A stretch of DNA of 64,000 nucleotides from Pseudoramibacter faecis (GTDB lineage: Bacteria > Bacillota > Clostridia > Eubacteriales > Eubacteriaceae), in NCBI RefSeq assembly GCF_036289405.1, contig NZ_JAYFFI010000004.1, positions 57,737-121,736 of the forward strand, read 5' to 3'. Shown here one piece after another: positions 8,290 through 16,798 of this stretch. The position numbers were made by a program, and so were the translations under genes. Under the pieces are notes generated by a model. It was not told where the DNA came from and did no database searches. It was given only the letters and a program-made list of their open reading frames with translations. Positions within the stretch are counted from its first letter, which is position 1, and the number at the start of each line of letters is the position of its first letter.

Positions 8290-8730
8290 TTGTCCAAATC
8301 ACCTTTATCCAAGCCCACCGCAGAACTGCTTAATATTTTAAATTCGGCCCAAAGCGCCGATACCCTCGAGACCTATCTGGACGATCTGGCGGATGGGCAC
8401 GGCTCCTTTGCCGATTACTACACCGCACTGCCGGCCGTGCGCGCGCTAAGCCCCCGCACGCTGATCGAGCGCAGCGGCATCGAACGCACCTATTTTTACC
8501 AATTGTTGAACGGTCGGCGCAGACCCGGCCGGGACAAAATCATTGCGCTTTGTCTCGCGGCCCATCTCGATTTGACCGCCACCCAGCGCGGTCTTGAAAT
8601 CGCTCAGGCCGGTGTGCTTTATCCCAAAAACCGTCGGGATGCCATTTTGATTTTTGCCGTTAAAAACCGCCTGAGCCCTCTTGAAGCCAACGAACTGCTC
8701 GATCAGTTTGGCGAGATTCTGCTCAATTGA
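8290..8730 (+). CDS. XRE-type helix-turn-helix regulator
   Basis: DNA-binding protein of about 146 residues. The helix-turn-helix lies near residues 60-95 (LIERSGIERTYFYQLLNGRR), unusually preceded by about 55 residues that include a LETYLDDL segment. The AGGAG ribosome binding site abuts an ATG at 8284, too close for use. A TTG at 8290 has proper spacing and is the preferred start, which trims two residues. The gene is divergent from the kinase 7189-8199, with about 90 bases between them for both promoters. It probably controls the kinase or is phosphorylated by it. A strong terminator follows at 8770. Confidence 0.78.
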   Translation: MSKSPLSKPTAELLNILNSAQSADTLETYLDDLADGHGSFADYYTALPAVRALSPRTLIERSGIERTYFYQLLNGRRRPGRDKIIALCLAAHLDLTATQRGLEIAQAGVLYPKNRRDAILIFAVKNRLSPLEANELLDQFGEILLN

Positions 8731-8769
8731 AAAACTATTCACGCGTCTAACGTGTGATTTTTGGCATAC

Positions 8770-8810
8770 AAAAACAGGCGGCGCTACCGTTGGTAGCGCC
8801 GCCTGTTTTT
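8770..8810. terminator. Strong bidirectional terminator
   Basis: Near-perfect hairpin: AAAACAGGCGGCGCTACC paired with GGTAGCGCCGCCTGTTTT, with T-runs on both sides. A near-identical hairpin lies at 16799-16841 next to the related CoA-transferase 3' end, so hairpin and gene end form one duplicated unit. Confidence 0.9.
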
Positions 8811-8824
8811 ATTTTGGCTTTCTC

Positions 8825-9022
8825 TCATTCATCTTCAGAAATCAAGCCGGCTGCTTTCGCTTCTTTCGTCAACTGTTCTCTGAAATCCGGATGGGCGATC
8901 GCGATCGATGCCTTGGCCCGCTCCTTGATGGACTTGTGGTACAAATCGGCCACACCGTATTCCGTCACCGCATACATTACGCAGGAACGCGGCGTTGTAA
9001 TCGCCTGTTCCTCGGGCAGAGT
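8825..9022 (-). pseudogene. CoA-transferase 3'-end remnant
   Basis: The minus strand encodes the last 65 or so residues of an acetyl-CoA hydrolase/CoA-transferase family protein, with TTPRSCVMY, TEYGVADLY and AHPDFREQL, ending at a TGA (8825-8827). The same segment with clear divergence is the end of the gene 16854-18953. Upstream of about 9022 the homology stops and there is no start codon or ribosome binding site, so the 5' part has been lost. This is a diverged paralogue rather than a recent copy. Confidence 0.85.
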
Positions 9023-9059
9023 ATCGAATAAAAAATAAGCGTGCGCGTGGTAAGTTTGG

Positions 9060-9112
9060 AAATGGTCTCAGCCCTTTCAAAAATTGTGAAACGGCTGAGA
9101 CCATTTTATTTT
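9060..9112 (+). terminator. Long palindromic terminator upstream of gat promoter
   Basis: Arms ATGGTCTCAGCC and GGCTGAGACCAT enclose an inner TTTCA/TGAAA stem, followed by a T-rich tail. No intact plus-strand gene precedes it. A similar hairpin and tail follow the PRD regulator at 14811-14866, so this copy may be the left-over end of a lost regulator gene. Confidence 0.75.
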
Positions 9113-9135
9113 TTTGCAAAAAGGCAGAAATGCTC

Positions 9136-9170
9136 TTGACTGTTTTTATGGCTCATAACCTGCTAAGATA
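9136..9170 (+). promoter_or_regulatory. gat promoter module 1
   Basis: TTGACTGTTTTTA at 9136-9148 with CTAAGAT at 9163-9169, followed by gatA. The same pair of blocks occurs at 12252-12290 and 14886-14920. The -35-like TTGACT is clear, but no canonical -10 sits at 17 bases, which fits an activator-dependent promoter controlled by the PRD regulator. Confidence 0.55.
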
Positions 9171-9237
9171 AAATCACAAAAGAAAAACAATCGAAAACGG
9201 CTGAAAGAAAAAATAAAAATCGGAGGAGCGATCATTT

Positions 9238-9723
9238 ATGATTTGGGAAAATTTAAAAAAAGATTTAATTCTGACAGATCTGGACGCGAAAACGCCCGAC
9301 GACGTCTTTGACAAAATGGGCGGCCTGCTAACCGAAAAAGGTTATACCAAAGCGACTTATGTGCAGGCGCTTAAAGACCGGGAACGGGACTACCCGACCG
9401 GACTCAACATCGAAGGCATCGGCGTGGCGATTCCGCACACCCCTGTCGAGCACGTCAACAAAGCCGCGACGTGCATCGCCGTTTTAAAAAATCCGGTGAC
9501 CTTCATCGAAATGGGGATGGACGACGAAGTTCCAGTGAAGCTGGTCTTCATGTTGGCGGTTGTCGATCCGAATGCCCATATCGACGATTTGACCCAGATC
9601 GTCGCGATCATTCAAGACAAAAACGTAATGGATGCTCTGACATCCAGTCAAAATACGGAAGAAATGATTGATATCATTCGGCAAAAAGAGAACGATCTGG
9701 CAGCAGAGAAAGCCAGTGCCTGA
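9238..9723 (+). CDS. gatA: PTS galactitol/fructose-type IIA component
   Basis: Cytoplasmic phosphocarrier of 161 residues that takes phosphate from HPr and passes it to the IIB component. The phospho-accepting histidine lies in VAIPHTP near residue 67, the motif shared by fructose/mannitol/galactitol IIA domains. The start is preceded by CGGAGGAG. It is the first gene of the gat locus and lies 26 bases before the IIC gene. The locus content (GatC-type permease, GatD-type dehydrogenase, PfkB kinase, class II aldolase) makes galactitol the most likely substrate, though a related polyol cannot be excluded. Confidence 0.88.
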   Translation: MIWENLKKDLILTDLDAKTPDDVFDKMGGLLTEKGYTKATYVQALKDRERDYPTGLNIEGIGVAIPHTPVEHVNKAATCIAVLKNPVTFIEMGMDDEVPVKLVFMLAVVDPNAHIDDLTQIVAIIQDKNVMDALTSSQNTEEMIDIIRQKENDLAAEKASA

Positions 9724-9749
9724 ACGCTCGTGACGGGGAGGAGATAACA

Positions 9750-11132
9750 ATGTTAAAAGCATGCGCATTTGTGATTAATTATATTGTCGATATGGGCGCG
9801 TCCGTGATGCTGCCCGTCGTCATCGCGATTTTAAGCATCGTCGTCGGGGTTAAAGTCGGCAAGGCCATTCGGTCGGGGCTGATGATCGGCGTTGGTTTCG
9901 TCGGATTAAGCTTGATTGTTAATTTGATGAATGACAATCTTGGCCCGGCGGCTAAGGCCATGAGTAAGAACTTTGGGTTAACGCTGTCCGTCGTCGATAT
10001 CGGCTGGCCGGGCGCGTCGCCGATGACCTGGGCCTCCAATATCGCCACCGTCGCGATTCCGGTGGCCATCGGCGTCAACATCTTAATGCTGATTTTAAAA
10101 TTAACCCGCACCGTCAACGTCGATATCTGGAATATTTGGCACATGGCCTTCACGGGCGCCATTTGCTACACTGTGACCGGAAGCTTTGGACTTGGGATTC
10201 TCGGGGTCGTCGTTCACGCGGTGCTGGCCTATAAACTCGGGGATTTGTTTGCGCCGATCGCAACGGATTATTTTGAAATTGAAGGTCTGACCGTGCCCCA
10301 CGGAACGTCCGTGGTGATGATGCCCTACGCTTCGTTTGCCGACTGGGTATTCGACAAAATTCCGAAGGTGCGTGACATCGACGTGTCTGCAAACACATTA
10401 CAGGAAAAAGTCGGCGTGTTTGCCGAACCGGTCGTCATCGGCTTTATTCTCGGAACCGCGATTGGTTTTCTCGCGGGCTATCCCGTCAACAAGGCGCTGC
10501 CGCTCGGCGTTAATATGTCAGCGGTCATGGTTTTAATGCCGAAAATCGTCAAGTGCATCATGGATGGCTTAATGCCGCTATCCGAACGCGCCAAGGAAAT
10601 CATGAACGAAAGGTTCCAGGGCGAACAGTATTACATCGGTCTTGATCCGGCCATCTTACTCGGCGATCCGACCGTTGTCACCGCGGGGCTGATCTTCATT
10701 CCGTTAACTTTGCTCATCGCCGTCATCGTGCCGGGCAACCAGGTCCTGCCCTTCGGCGATTTGGCAACGATCGGTTTCTTTATCGCCGGCGCGGTCGGGA
10801 TGCACAAGGGCAATTTGTTCAGAACGCTGTTCTCCGGTTCGCTGATCATGTTTGTAACGATTTGGATTGCCAATCAAACCGTGGGCTGGATGACCAAAAT
10901 GGCGCACATGACCGGAACGTTAACGGGTAAAGGCTTTGTTGCTGCGCTAGACCAGGGCGGCAACCCGATCTCTTATGTTTATACGAATCTCGTCAGCGGA
11001 CAGAATTTAATTCCGACACTCGTCATCGGCGCGACGTATATCGGCTGCTGGCTCTTCACGATCCATCAATCCAAACAGCGCGCGGCGGCAATTAAGCTTG
11101 CGGAAGAAGCGGAATACGAAGAATACGAATAA
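9750..11132 (+). CDS. gatC: PTS galactitol-type IIC permease
   Basis: Membrane-embedded permease of 460 residues that binds and translocates the hexitol while it is phosphorylated by IIB. About ten hydrophobic segments are visible. The N-terminal DMGASVMLPVVIAILS stretch is typical of the galactitol IIC family, and the AYKLGDLFAP and LTVPHGTSVV motifs lie in the middle. It ends with a charged Lys/Glu-rich cytoplasmic tail. The start follows GGGGAGGAG. It is encoded between gatA and the dehydrogenase gene; the matching IIB gene lies separately downstream (12348). Confidence 0.92.
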   Translation: MLKACAFVINYIVDMGASVMLPVVIAILSIVVGVKVGKAIRSGLMIGVGFVGLSLIVNLMNDNLGPAAKAMSKNFGLTLSVVDIGWPGASPMTWASNIATVAIPVAIGVNILMLILKLTRTVNVDIWNIWHMAFTGAICYTVTGSFGLGILGVVVHAVLAYKLGDLFAPIATDYFEIEGLTVPHGTSVVMMPYASFADWVFDKIPKVRDIDVSANTLQEKVGVFAEPVVIGFILGTAIGFLAGYPVNKALPLGVNMSAVMVLMPKIVKCIMDGLMPLSERAKEIMNERFQGEQYYIGLDPAILLGDPTVVTAGLIFIPLTLLIAVIVPGNQVLPFGDLATIGFFIAGAVGMHKGNLFRTLFSGSLIMFVTIWIANQTVGWMTKMAHMTGTLTGKGFVAALDQGGNPISYVYTNLVSGQNLIPTLVIGATYIGCWLFTIHQSKQRAAAIKLAEEAEYEEYE

Positions 11133-11159
11133 AAGCGATACAAATTAAGGAGCGATATC

Positions 11160-12221
11160 ATGTGCAAAACAATGAAAGCGAGCGTTGTTCACGCCAGAGA
11201 AGATTTGCGTTACGAATCGATTGAAAAGCCGGACCCGAAAGCGGATGAAGTTCGCATCAAAGTTAAATACACGGGGATTTGCGGCAGCGACGTCCCCCGG
11301 GTGAATGCAGACGCCTGCCACTTCTTCCCGAATGTGCTGGGTCATGAATTTTCAGGAATTGTCGATGCGGTCGGCGACGGCGTTAAAGATTTAACGCCCG
11401 GCGACCGCGTGGCCGGGGTGCCGCTGGTGCCGTGCATGGAATGTGAAGACTGCCAGCAGGGGAATTACTCCTTGTGCAAACACTATAGCTTTATCGGCTC
11501 GAGGCAGTTCGGCAGCTTTGCAGAATACGTGGTGGTTCCGGCCATCAATGCGGTTAAGTTCGACGATAACGTCAGCTTTGAGCAGGGGGCCTTCTTTGAA
11601 CCGGCAACGGTCGCGCTTCACGGCCTGAAGCGGGTGCCCTATGCCGGCGGCAAGACCGTCGCAATCTTAGGCGGCGGCACCGTCGGGATGTTCACCATGC
11701 AGTTCGCCAAGATTTACGGCGCGAAGGAAGTCGTCGTGCTGGACATTATCGACGAGCGGCTGGAACTGGGCAAACGCCTCGGCGCGACAGCAGGCATCAA
11801 TACGACAGACGAAGACTTTATGGATCAGGTGATGGCGTTAACCGGCGGCCGCGGCTTCGACTATGTTTTCGAAACGGCCGGCAACACGGTTACCATGAAG
11901 ATGGCCTTTGCTTTGGCGGCCAATCGCGCCAATATTTGCTTTATCGGGACGCCGAAAAAAGAATTGACCTTCACAGTGGATGAATGGGAACAAATGAATC
12001 GGAAAGAATTCACGCTCACGGGTTCGTGGATGTCCTATAGTGCCCCTTTCCCCGGTTACGAATGGGAAAATGTCGCCCATTTCTTTACGACCGGCCAGCT
12101 TAAATTTGACGATTCGTTTATTTATAAAAAAGTGCCGCTGTCGGAATTGGCACAAGCCTTCGAGTGGTTCAAGACGCCGGGACTGGTTAAAGGGAAAGTT
12201 CTGGTCGACAGCGAAAAGTAA
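11160..12221 (+). CDS. gatD: Galactitol-1-phosphate 5-dehydrogenase (zinc alcohol dehydrogenase family)
   Basis: Medium-chain dehydrogenase of 353 residues predicted to oxidise galactitol 1-phosphate to tagatose 6-phosphate with NAD. The catalytic zinc ligands appear as GICGSD near residue 38 and GHEFSG near residue 60. The structural zinc lobe is CMECEDCQQGNYSLC near residues 92-106, and the Rossmann motif is GGGTVG near residue 172. Length is typical. It has its own ribosome binding site (AAGGAG) 27 bases after gatC, so it is in the same operon. The family contains sorbitol and threonine dehydrogenases too; the gat context decides the call. Confidence 0.88.
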   Translation: MCKTMKASVVHAREDLRYESIEKPDPKADEVRIKVKYTGICGSDVPRVNADACHFFPNVLGHEFSGIVDAVGDGVKDLTPGDRVAGVPLVPCMECEDCQQGNYSLCKHYSFIGSRQFGSFAEYVVVPAINAVKFDDNVSFEQGAFFEPATVALHGLKRVPYAGGKTVAILGGGTVGMFTMQFAKIYGAKEVVVLDIIDERLELGKRLGATAGINTTDEDFMDQVMALTGGRGFDYVFETAGNTVTMKMAFALAANRANICFIGTPKKELTFTVDEWEQMNRKEFTLTGSWMSYSAPFPGYEWENVAHFFTTGQLKFDDSFIYKKVPLSELAQAFEWFKTPGLVKGKVLVDSEK

Positions 12222-12251
12222 GAAAAGCATTTCCAAAAAAGTGAAAAGTTC

Positions 12252-12290
12252 TTGACTGTTAAAAAATTGAAAACGTGATACACTAAGATT
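12252..12290 (+). promoter_or_regulatory. gat promoter module 2
   Basis: TTGACTGTTAAAA at 12252 and CTAAGATT at 12283-12290, placed between gatD and gatB. It shares both blocks with modules 1 and 3 but has four more bases between them. It suggests that gatB and the regulator can be transcribed separately. Confidence 0.5.
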
Positions 12291-12347
12291 AAAGAAAGAC
12301 AGCGTATCATAAAAATAAAATGAATGAAAGAGAAGGAGTTTAAGACC

Positions 12348-12632
12348 ATGAAGAAAAAAGTGATTGTTGCTTGCGGCGGCGCAGTGGCCACATCGACCAT
12401 TGCAGCGAATAAAGTTTTAGAACTCGGTAAGAAAAACGGCATCGATATTGAGATCTGCCAATGCCGAATTTCTGAAATCCCATCGAATTTAGATGGCGCT
12501 TGCCTGATCGTGCCGACATCAAAGGTCAAACGAGACTATGGGATTCCGCTGATCACTGGGATGCCGTTTATCTCCGGTGTCGGTGTCGACAAAACCGAAA
12601 AGAAAATTTTGAAAATATTAAAAGAAGCATAA
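12348..12632 (+). CDS. gatB: PTS galactitol-type IIB component
   Basis: A 94-residue cytoplasmic phosphocarrier. The active cysteine lies near the N-terminus in VIVACGGAVATST, the P-loop-like pattern of galactitol IIB, and is phosphorylated by IIA before the sugar is. Translation starts at the ATG at 12348, seven bases after AAGGAG; an upstream in-frame ATG at 12324 lacks a site. It is separated from gatA and gatC by gatD and by its own promoter module, and followed by a terminator-like hairpin. Confidence 0.88.
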   Translation: MKKKVIVACGGAVATSTIAANKVLELGKKNGIDIEICQCRISEIPSNLDGACLIVPTSKVKRDYGIPLITGMPFISGVGVDKTEKKILKILKEA

Positions 12633-12652
12633 TTCAAAATCATATTCATTCA

Positions 12653-12690
12653 GCCTTTTGAGAGGGAATGCTCTCAAGAGGCCTTTTGTT
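12653..12690 (+). terminator. Terminator/attenuator between gatB and regulator
   Basis: Arms GCCTTTTGAGAG and CTCTCAAGAGGC around a six-base loop, followed by CTTTTGTTG. The short T-run suggests partial termination, lowering expression of the downstream regulator. Confidence 0.6.
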
Positions 12691-12713
12691 GTATATGAAG
12701 ATGGGGATGACGC

Positions 12714-14798
12714 ATGAACAAAAGAACGATCACGATGATTTACAAGCTCAATCAGTCCAAAAATGAAACTTTAAAATCTTTAGCCGAGACCTTTGCCGTC
12801 TCGGAACGTACCATTCGCAACGACATTAAAACCATCAATGATTTGCTGGATGAAAATCATTTATCGCCGGTCAAAATCAAGAAAGGTCAGATTGAATTAA
12901 GCAACAATTTTTCGGAGATTATCCCGTTTCTATCGCCCAAAGACTACTATTCATACAAGCTATCAAAGGATGAGCGCAAAATGATCGCGGCTGCAATGCT
13001 GATTCATTCGGCTGGGTTTATCACGTTGGCACAGATTGCCGATCAATTATTTGCCAGCCGCGCGACGATCATCAGCGATTTGGATGACATCAAGGCGATG
13101 ATTCACGACAACGGCTTGGAGGTCACCTCCCATCCCAATAAAGGCCTGCTGGTCGAAGGGGCAGAAAGCGTTAAAAGGCAGTGTTTATTCAAGCTGGGCG
13201 AGTACGAATTTTCCGAAGCGGTAACCGGCCAAAGGGTATCGCCGATGATTCAATTGCAGGCTGGAGACGCCATTACGATTCGCAAAATTTTAAACGAGCA
13301 ATGCAAGGCAAGCCGTTTGTTTTTATCCGATAACTCGTTTATGCGGATTCAAAAATATCTTGGCATCATGATCAGCCGAAATTTACAGGGAGAATATATT
13401 GAACCACAGCATCATGGTAACGAAGACTTTGAAACCTTCGCGCGGGATATTTTAAGAAATATCGCACAATATTGTCATATTCGCACGACCGAAGACGAAG
13501 CCCATTTTTTATCAGACCTGCTGGGGCGCTGCCGCTATGTGCATAAGGCCGACTTTAATACGGAAGATGTTCGCATTCAGATCATTACACGGGAATTTAT
13601 TCATAGTCTTTCTGAAGTGTTGGAGGTGCCGCTGGAAAATGACTATGATTTTTTCGAAAATTTATCAAATCATCTGCAATCCATGTATGCATCCGATTCA
13701 TCGCAGTTTCCGGAAAACGCAGATCTCGAAACAATAGCGGCAAACCATCGAGACGTTGAAGAAGCTGTACTTGATTGTTTGGATATTTTAAAAAATTTTA
13801 ATCCGCGACAATTAACGCGCGGCGAAATCACATATATCATTGTGCATGTTTGCGCGGCATTGGAGCGCAAGAAAAATCGTGAAATTGCGTTTCATGTGAT
13901 TTTGGTTTGTCATGCGGGCATCGGTACGTCGCAGTTGCTTCTCGAAAAGCTCAAAAAGCATTTTAATTTTCAAATCGTTGACATCGTTTCGGCCCATGAA
14001 GCGCAGGATCTTGGTCAAAACAGGGCTGATTTTGTGATTTCGACGGTGCCGCTGCCCCATTGCCCGCTCGATTATGTTGTGGTTTCGCCGCTCTTTACCG
14101 ACGAAGATTATCTGCGCGTCGGCAATAAGATCGACACCTTGCGCAACAGCCGGAATCTGCCGTCGCGGATTGAAAGCCAAACGGTCACCGCGAAAGGCGT
14201 TTTAGAAGAAATTCGACCGGTTTTGTACGACCACCTTGACCAGGACACGGCGCATCGTTTAATGCGGGACATCCGCAGGAGAGTGCGCAGTTATTTTGAT
14301 CAGGTTAAGCGCCCGGAAGAAGATATCGTCGCGCCGTATCTGCATCAGCTTCTGCCGAAGGATCACATCCAGCTTGATGTTGAAGCGAGCGACTGGCGCG
14401 ATGCGATTCAAAAATCGGCCGTTCCGCTGGTCAAAAACGGTTATATCGAACCGCGCTATATCGATGCGATGATTGCCAATGTTGAAGAAAACGGACCGTA
14501 TATTGTTGTTTCTAAAGGCTTTGCCGTCCCGCACGAGGGGCTCGAAATGGGCAGTGTGCGCGTAGGCATGAATCTGATCCGACTTAAAACACCGGTGCCC
14601 TTTGGCGCAGACGAGCTCGACCCCGTGGAATTTGTCTGCACGATGAGCGCGGTGGATCACAAGACACATCTCAAAGCGTTTTTTAATTTAGTCAATATGC
14701 TCGGCGACGATCGCTTTCATCAGGCATTATTTGAGGCGAAAACGCCGGCTGCGGTGAACCGCATCATCGAACAATACGAACGGCAAACCTTGCAATAG
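12714..14798 (+). CDS. PRD-containing transcriptional regulator (MtlR/LicR type)
   Basis: A 694-residue multidomain regulator of sugar-PTS genes. An N-terminal DeoR/HTH_11-type helix-turn-helix lies near residues 18-42 (LAETFAVSERTIRNDI), followed by a second winged-helix segment near residues 85-150. Two PTS regulation domains (about 190-405) carry histidine sites. A IIB-like domain has its cysteine in VILVCHAGIGTS near residue 403, and the C-terminal IIA-like domain has FAVPHEG near residue 604. Phosphorylation by HPr and the EII proteins should switch it. It lies inside the gat locus and is the natural candidate activator for the three similar promoter modules. Confidence 0.9.
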   Translation: MNKRTITMIYKLNQSKNETLKSLAETFAVSERTIRNDIKTINDLLDENHLSPVKIKKGQIELSNNFSEIIPFLSPKDYYSYKLSKDERKMIAAAMLIHSAGFITLAQIADQLFASRATIISDLDDIKAMIHDNGLEVTSHPNKGLLVEGAESVKRQCLFKLGEYEFSEAVTGQRVSPMIQLQAGDAITIRKILNEQCKASRLFLSDNSFMRIQKYLGIMISRNLQGEYIEPQHHGNEDFETFARDILRNIAQYCHIRTTEDEAHFLSDLLGRCRYVHKADFNTEDVRIQIITREFIHSLSEVLEVPLENDYDFFENLSNHLQSMYASDSSQFPENADLETIAANHRDVEEAVLDCLDILKNFNPRQLTRGEITYIIVHVCAALERKKNREIAFHVILVCHAGIGTSQLLLEKLKKHFNFQIVDIVSAHEAQDLGQNRADFVISTVPLPHCPLDYVVVSPLFTDEDYLRVGNKIDTLRNSRNLPSRIESQTVTAKGVLEEIRPVLYDHLDQDTAHRLMRDIRRRVRSYFDQVKRPEEDIVAPYLHQLLPKDHIQLDVEASDWRDAIQKSAVPLVKNGYIEPRYIDAMIANVEENGPYIVVSKGFAVPHEGLEMGSVRVGMNLIRLKTPVPFGADELDPVEFVCTMSAVDHKTHLKAFFNLVNMLGDDRFHQALFEAKTPAAVNRIIEQYERQTLQ

Positions 14799-14810
14799 CA
14801 TCTTAAAAAA

Positions 14811-14866
14811 AACGACTCAAATCTTTTCACAGATTGTGAAAGAATTTGGGCCGTTTTATTTTTTTG
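14811..14866 (+). terminator. Terminator after PRD regulator
   Basis: Hairpin with outer arms AACGACTCAAAT / ATTTGGGCCGTT and an inner TTTCAC/GTGAAA stem, then a T-run. The tail sequence up to 14890 closely resembles that at 9105-9140. Confidence 0.8.
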
Positions 14867-14885
14867 CAAAAACGCCGTAAATCTC

Positions 14886-14920
14886 TTGACTGTTTTTAGA
14901 CATTGCAGCGTGCTAAGCTT
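14886..14920 (+). promoter_or_regulatory. gat promoter module 3
   Basis: TTGACTGTTTTTA at 14886-14898 and CTAAGCTT at 14913-14920, with the same 21-base gap as module 1. Drives the kinase and aldolase genes. Confidence 0.55.
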
Positions 14921-14975
14921 AAATCAGCAAGAAAGCTAAGGCAAAAAATCAGAACTGACAAAAGGAGGCAGATTG

Positions 14976-15911
14976 ATGATCACGACTGTAACGTTGAACG
15001 CGTCGATTGATAAAGCGTATCACATGGATAGCGCCATCGTGGGCGGCACCGTGATGCGGGTTGCTCGGTGCCAAAACTCCGCCGGCGGCAAGGGGCTCAA
15101 TGTGGCGCGGGTTGTGAAACGCTGCGGAGAGGCCGTGCAGGCGACGGGGCTTGTCGGGGGCTTTAATGGCCAGTATTTAGAATCGCTGTTAGACCTTGAC
15201 GGCATCACCCATGATTTCGGGCGCGTCGCCGGGGAAACCAGAAGCTGCATTAATATTTTAGATCCAAAGTTTTCTTCGACGGAATTATTGGAACCGGGCT
15301 GTACCGTTTCAGAAGAAGCATTCAATTGCTATCTAAAAAAATTTAAAACGATCATTGACCATTCGCAAATCATTACCTTATCCGGCAGTGCACCGGCCGG
15401 GATGCCAAAAGATATCTACGCACGATTCATTAAAATCATCAAGGATGCCGGCAAAACCGCTTTCCTCGATGCCAGCGGCGAGCTGTTAAAGCAGGGAATC
15501 GCCGGCCAGGCTAAGCCGGATTTCGTGAAGCCCAATCGGGACGAAATACAGGCGCTGTTCAATGTGACACTCCGCAGTTTTGACGATGTTGTCTTCTATG
15601 CCAAAAAGATTTACGAGATGGGCATCGCTTACGTCGTGGTCTCCCTCGGCGGCGACGGGTCCCTCCTGGTTTGCAGCGACGGCGTTTATCAAGCTGTCCC
15701 GCCGAAGATCGACGTGGTCAATACCGTTGGCTGCGGCGATTCGATGGTCGCAGGCTTTGCCGTCGCCCTTAAAAATAAATGGGCCCCGCAAGAGGCACTT
15801 CGGTATGCGTCGGCCGTCGCCTCGGCCAACGCGTTATCGCCAAATACCGGCGATTTTAAACCGGAAGAGCAAAAGCAGATGATCAAAAATACAATGGTAA
15901 AGGTTTTATAA
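14976..15911 (+). CDS. PfkB-family kinase: tagatose-6-phosphate or 1-phosphofructokinase
   Basis: Ribokinase-family sugar kinase of about 311 residues. It should phosphorylate tagatose 6-phosphate to the 1,6-bisphosphate in this pathway; the LacC and FruK branches cannot be told apart by eye. The N-terminal TLNASIDKAY, the GGKGLNVARV glycine motif near residue 37 and the C-terminal anion-hole motif VGCGDSMVAGF near residue 252 (catalytic Asp) are all present. The ATG at 14976 is preceded by AAAGGAGG; an in-frame TTG three bases earlier is less likely. It is followed 18 bases later by the aldolase gene. Confidence 0.88.
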   Translation: MITTVTLNASIDKAYHMDSAIVGGTVMRVARCQNSAGGKGLNVARVVKRCGEAVQATGLVGGFNGQYLESLLDLDGITHDFGRVAGETRSCINILDPKFSSTELLEPGCTVSEEAFNCYLKKFKTIIDHSQIITLSGSAPAGMPKDIYARFIKIIKDAGKTAFLDASGELLKQGIAGQAKPDFVKPNRDEIQALFNVTLRSFDDVVFYAKKIYEMGIAYVVVSLGGDGSLLVCSDGVYQAVPPKIDVVNTVGCGDSMVAGFAVALKNKWAPQEALRYASAVASANALSPNTGDFKPEEQKQMIKNTMVKVL

Positions 15912-15928
15912 ATTTAAAAAGGAGAACG

Positions 15929-16789
15929 ATGATGTCATTGGTTACAACGAAAGAAATGTTAAAAAAAGCGCAGGTGGGCCGCTATGCGGTGGGTGCGTTC
16001 AATGTCGAAAACATGGAAATGGTGATGGCCGTGTTGGCGGCGGCAGAAGAAGCGCAGTCGCCGGTCATCATGCAGACGACACCGGGAACGGTTAATTACG
16101 CGGGTTTTGATTTTTATTATGCCAATGTGGCGGCCGCGGCCGCTCGAACGCATGTCCCCGTCGTGATGCATCTCGACCACGGGGACAGCTTCGAACGAGC
16201 CATGCTGGCCTATCGCGTAGGCTATACGTCGATCATGATCGACGGATCCAAACGTCCCTTTGAAGAAAATATCGCGCTGACCAAATCCGTCACGGACGCT
16301 TGCCACCCGGGCGGCGTGCCGATCGAAGGAGAACTGGGCCACGTCGGCGGAAAAGAAGACGATTTGGAAGGCGGCGATGCTCAAAATCCCTACACCGACC
16401 CGCAGGAAGCCAAAACCTTTGTCGAACGCACACAGGTCGATTCGCTGGCGATTGGCGTCGGCACATCCCACGGCGTTTATAAAGGAACACCGCAGGTGAA
16501 GGTTGAACGCGTCAGTGAAATCGCAGCGGTCATCGACACGCCGCTGGTGCTCCACGGCACATCCGGCGTTCCGAACGATCAGGTTGCGGAGTGCGTTAAG
16601 CGCGGGATCTGCAAGGTGAATTACGCCACCGATTTGCGGATCGCTTTCACAAAAGGGATCAAGACCTATATGCAAGAAGATCCGGAGGCCTTCGACCCGA
16701 AAAAATATGCCAAACGGGGCATGGAAGAAGTCAAAAAATACGTCCTGCAGAAGATGCAAGTCGTCGGTTCCGTTGGGCAGGCAAAATAA
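15929..16789 (+). CDS. gatY: Class II tagatose/fructose-bisphosphate aldolase
   Basis: Zinc-dependent aldolase of 286 residues that cleaves tagatose 1,6-bisphosphate to dihydroxyacetone phosphate and glyceraldehyde 3-phosphate. Zinc and catalytic residues are seen in VVMHLDHGDS near residue 80, EGELGHVGG near residue 134, and the later HGVYKG and VLHGTSG histidines. The size matches GatY/KbaY/FbaA proteins. The ribosome binding site GGAGAACG precedes two adjacent ATGs (15929, 15932). It is the last gene of the gat locus, closed by the terminator at 16799. Confidence 0.9.
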   Translation: MMSLVTTKEMLKKAQVGRYAVGAFNVENMEMVMAVLAAAEEAQSPVIMQTTPGTVNYAGFDFYYANVAAAAARTHVPVVMHLDHGDSFERAMLAYRVGYTSIMIDGSKRPFEENIALTKSVTDACHPGGVPIEGELGHVGGKEDDLEGGDAQNPYTDPQEAKTFVERTQVDSLAIGVGTSHGVYKGTPQVKVERVSEIAAVIDTPLVLHGTSGVPNDQVAECVKRGICKVNYATDLRIAFTKGIKTYMQEDPEAFDPKKYAKRGMEEVKKYVLQKMQVVGSVGQAK

Positions 16790-16798
16790 AATCAGACA

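Noticed and set aside
9149..9165. Sigma-54 type -24/-12 promoter before gatA
   Set aside because: TGGCTC-N5-CTGCT resembles the consensus, but it is not conserved in the other two modules and the regulator lacks a visible AAA+ sigma-54 interaction domain.
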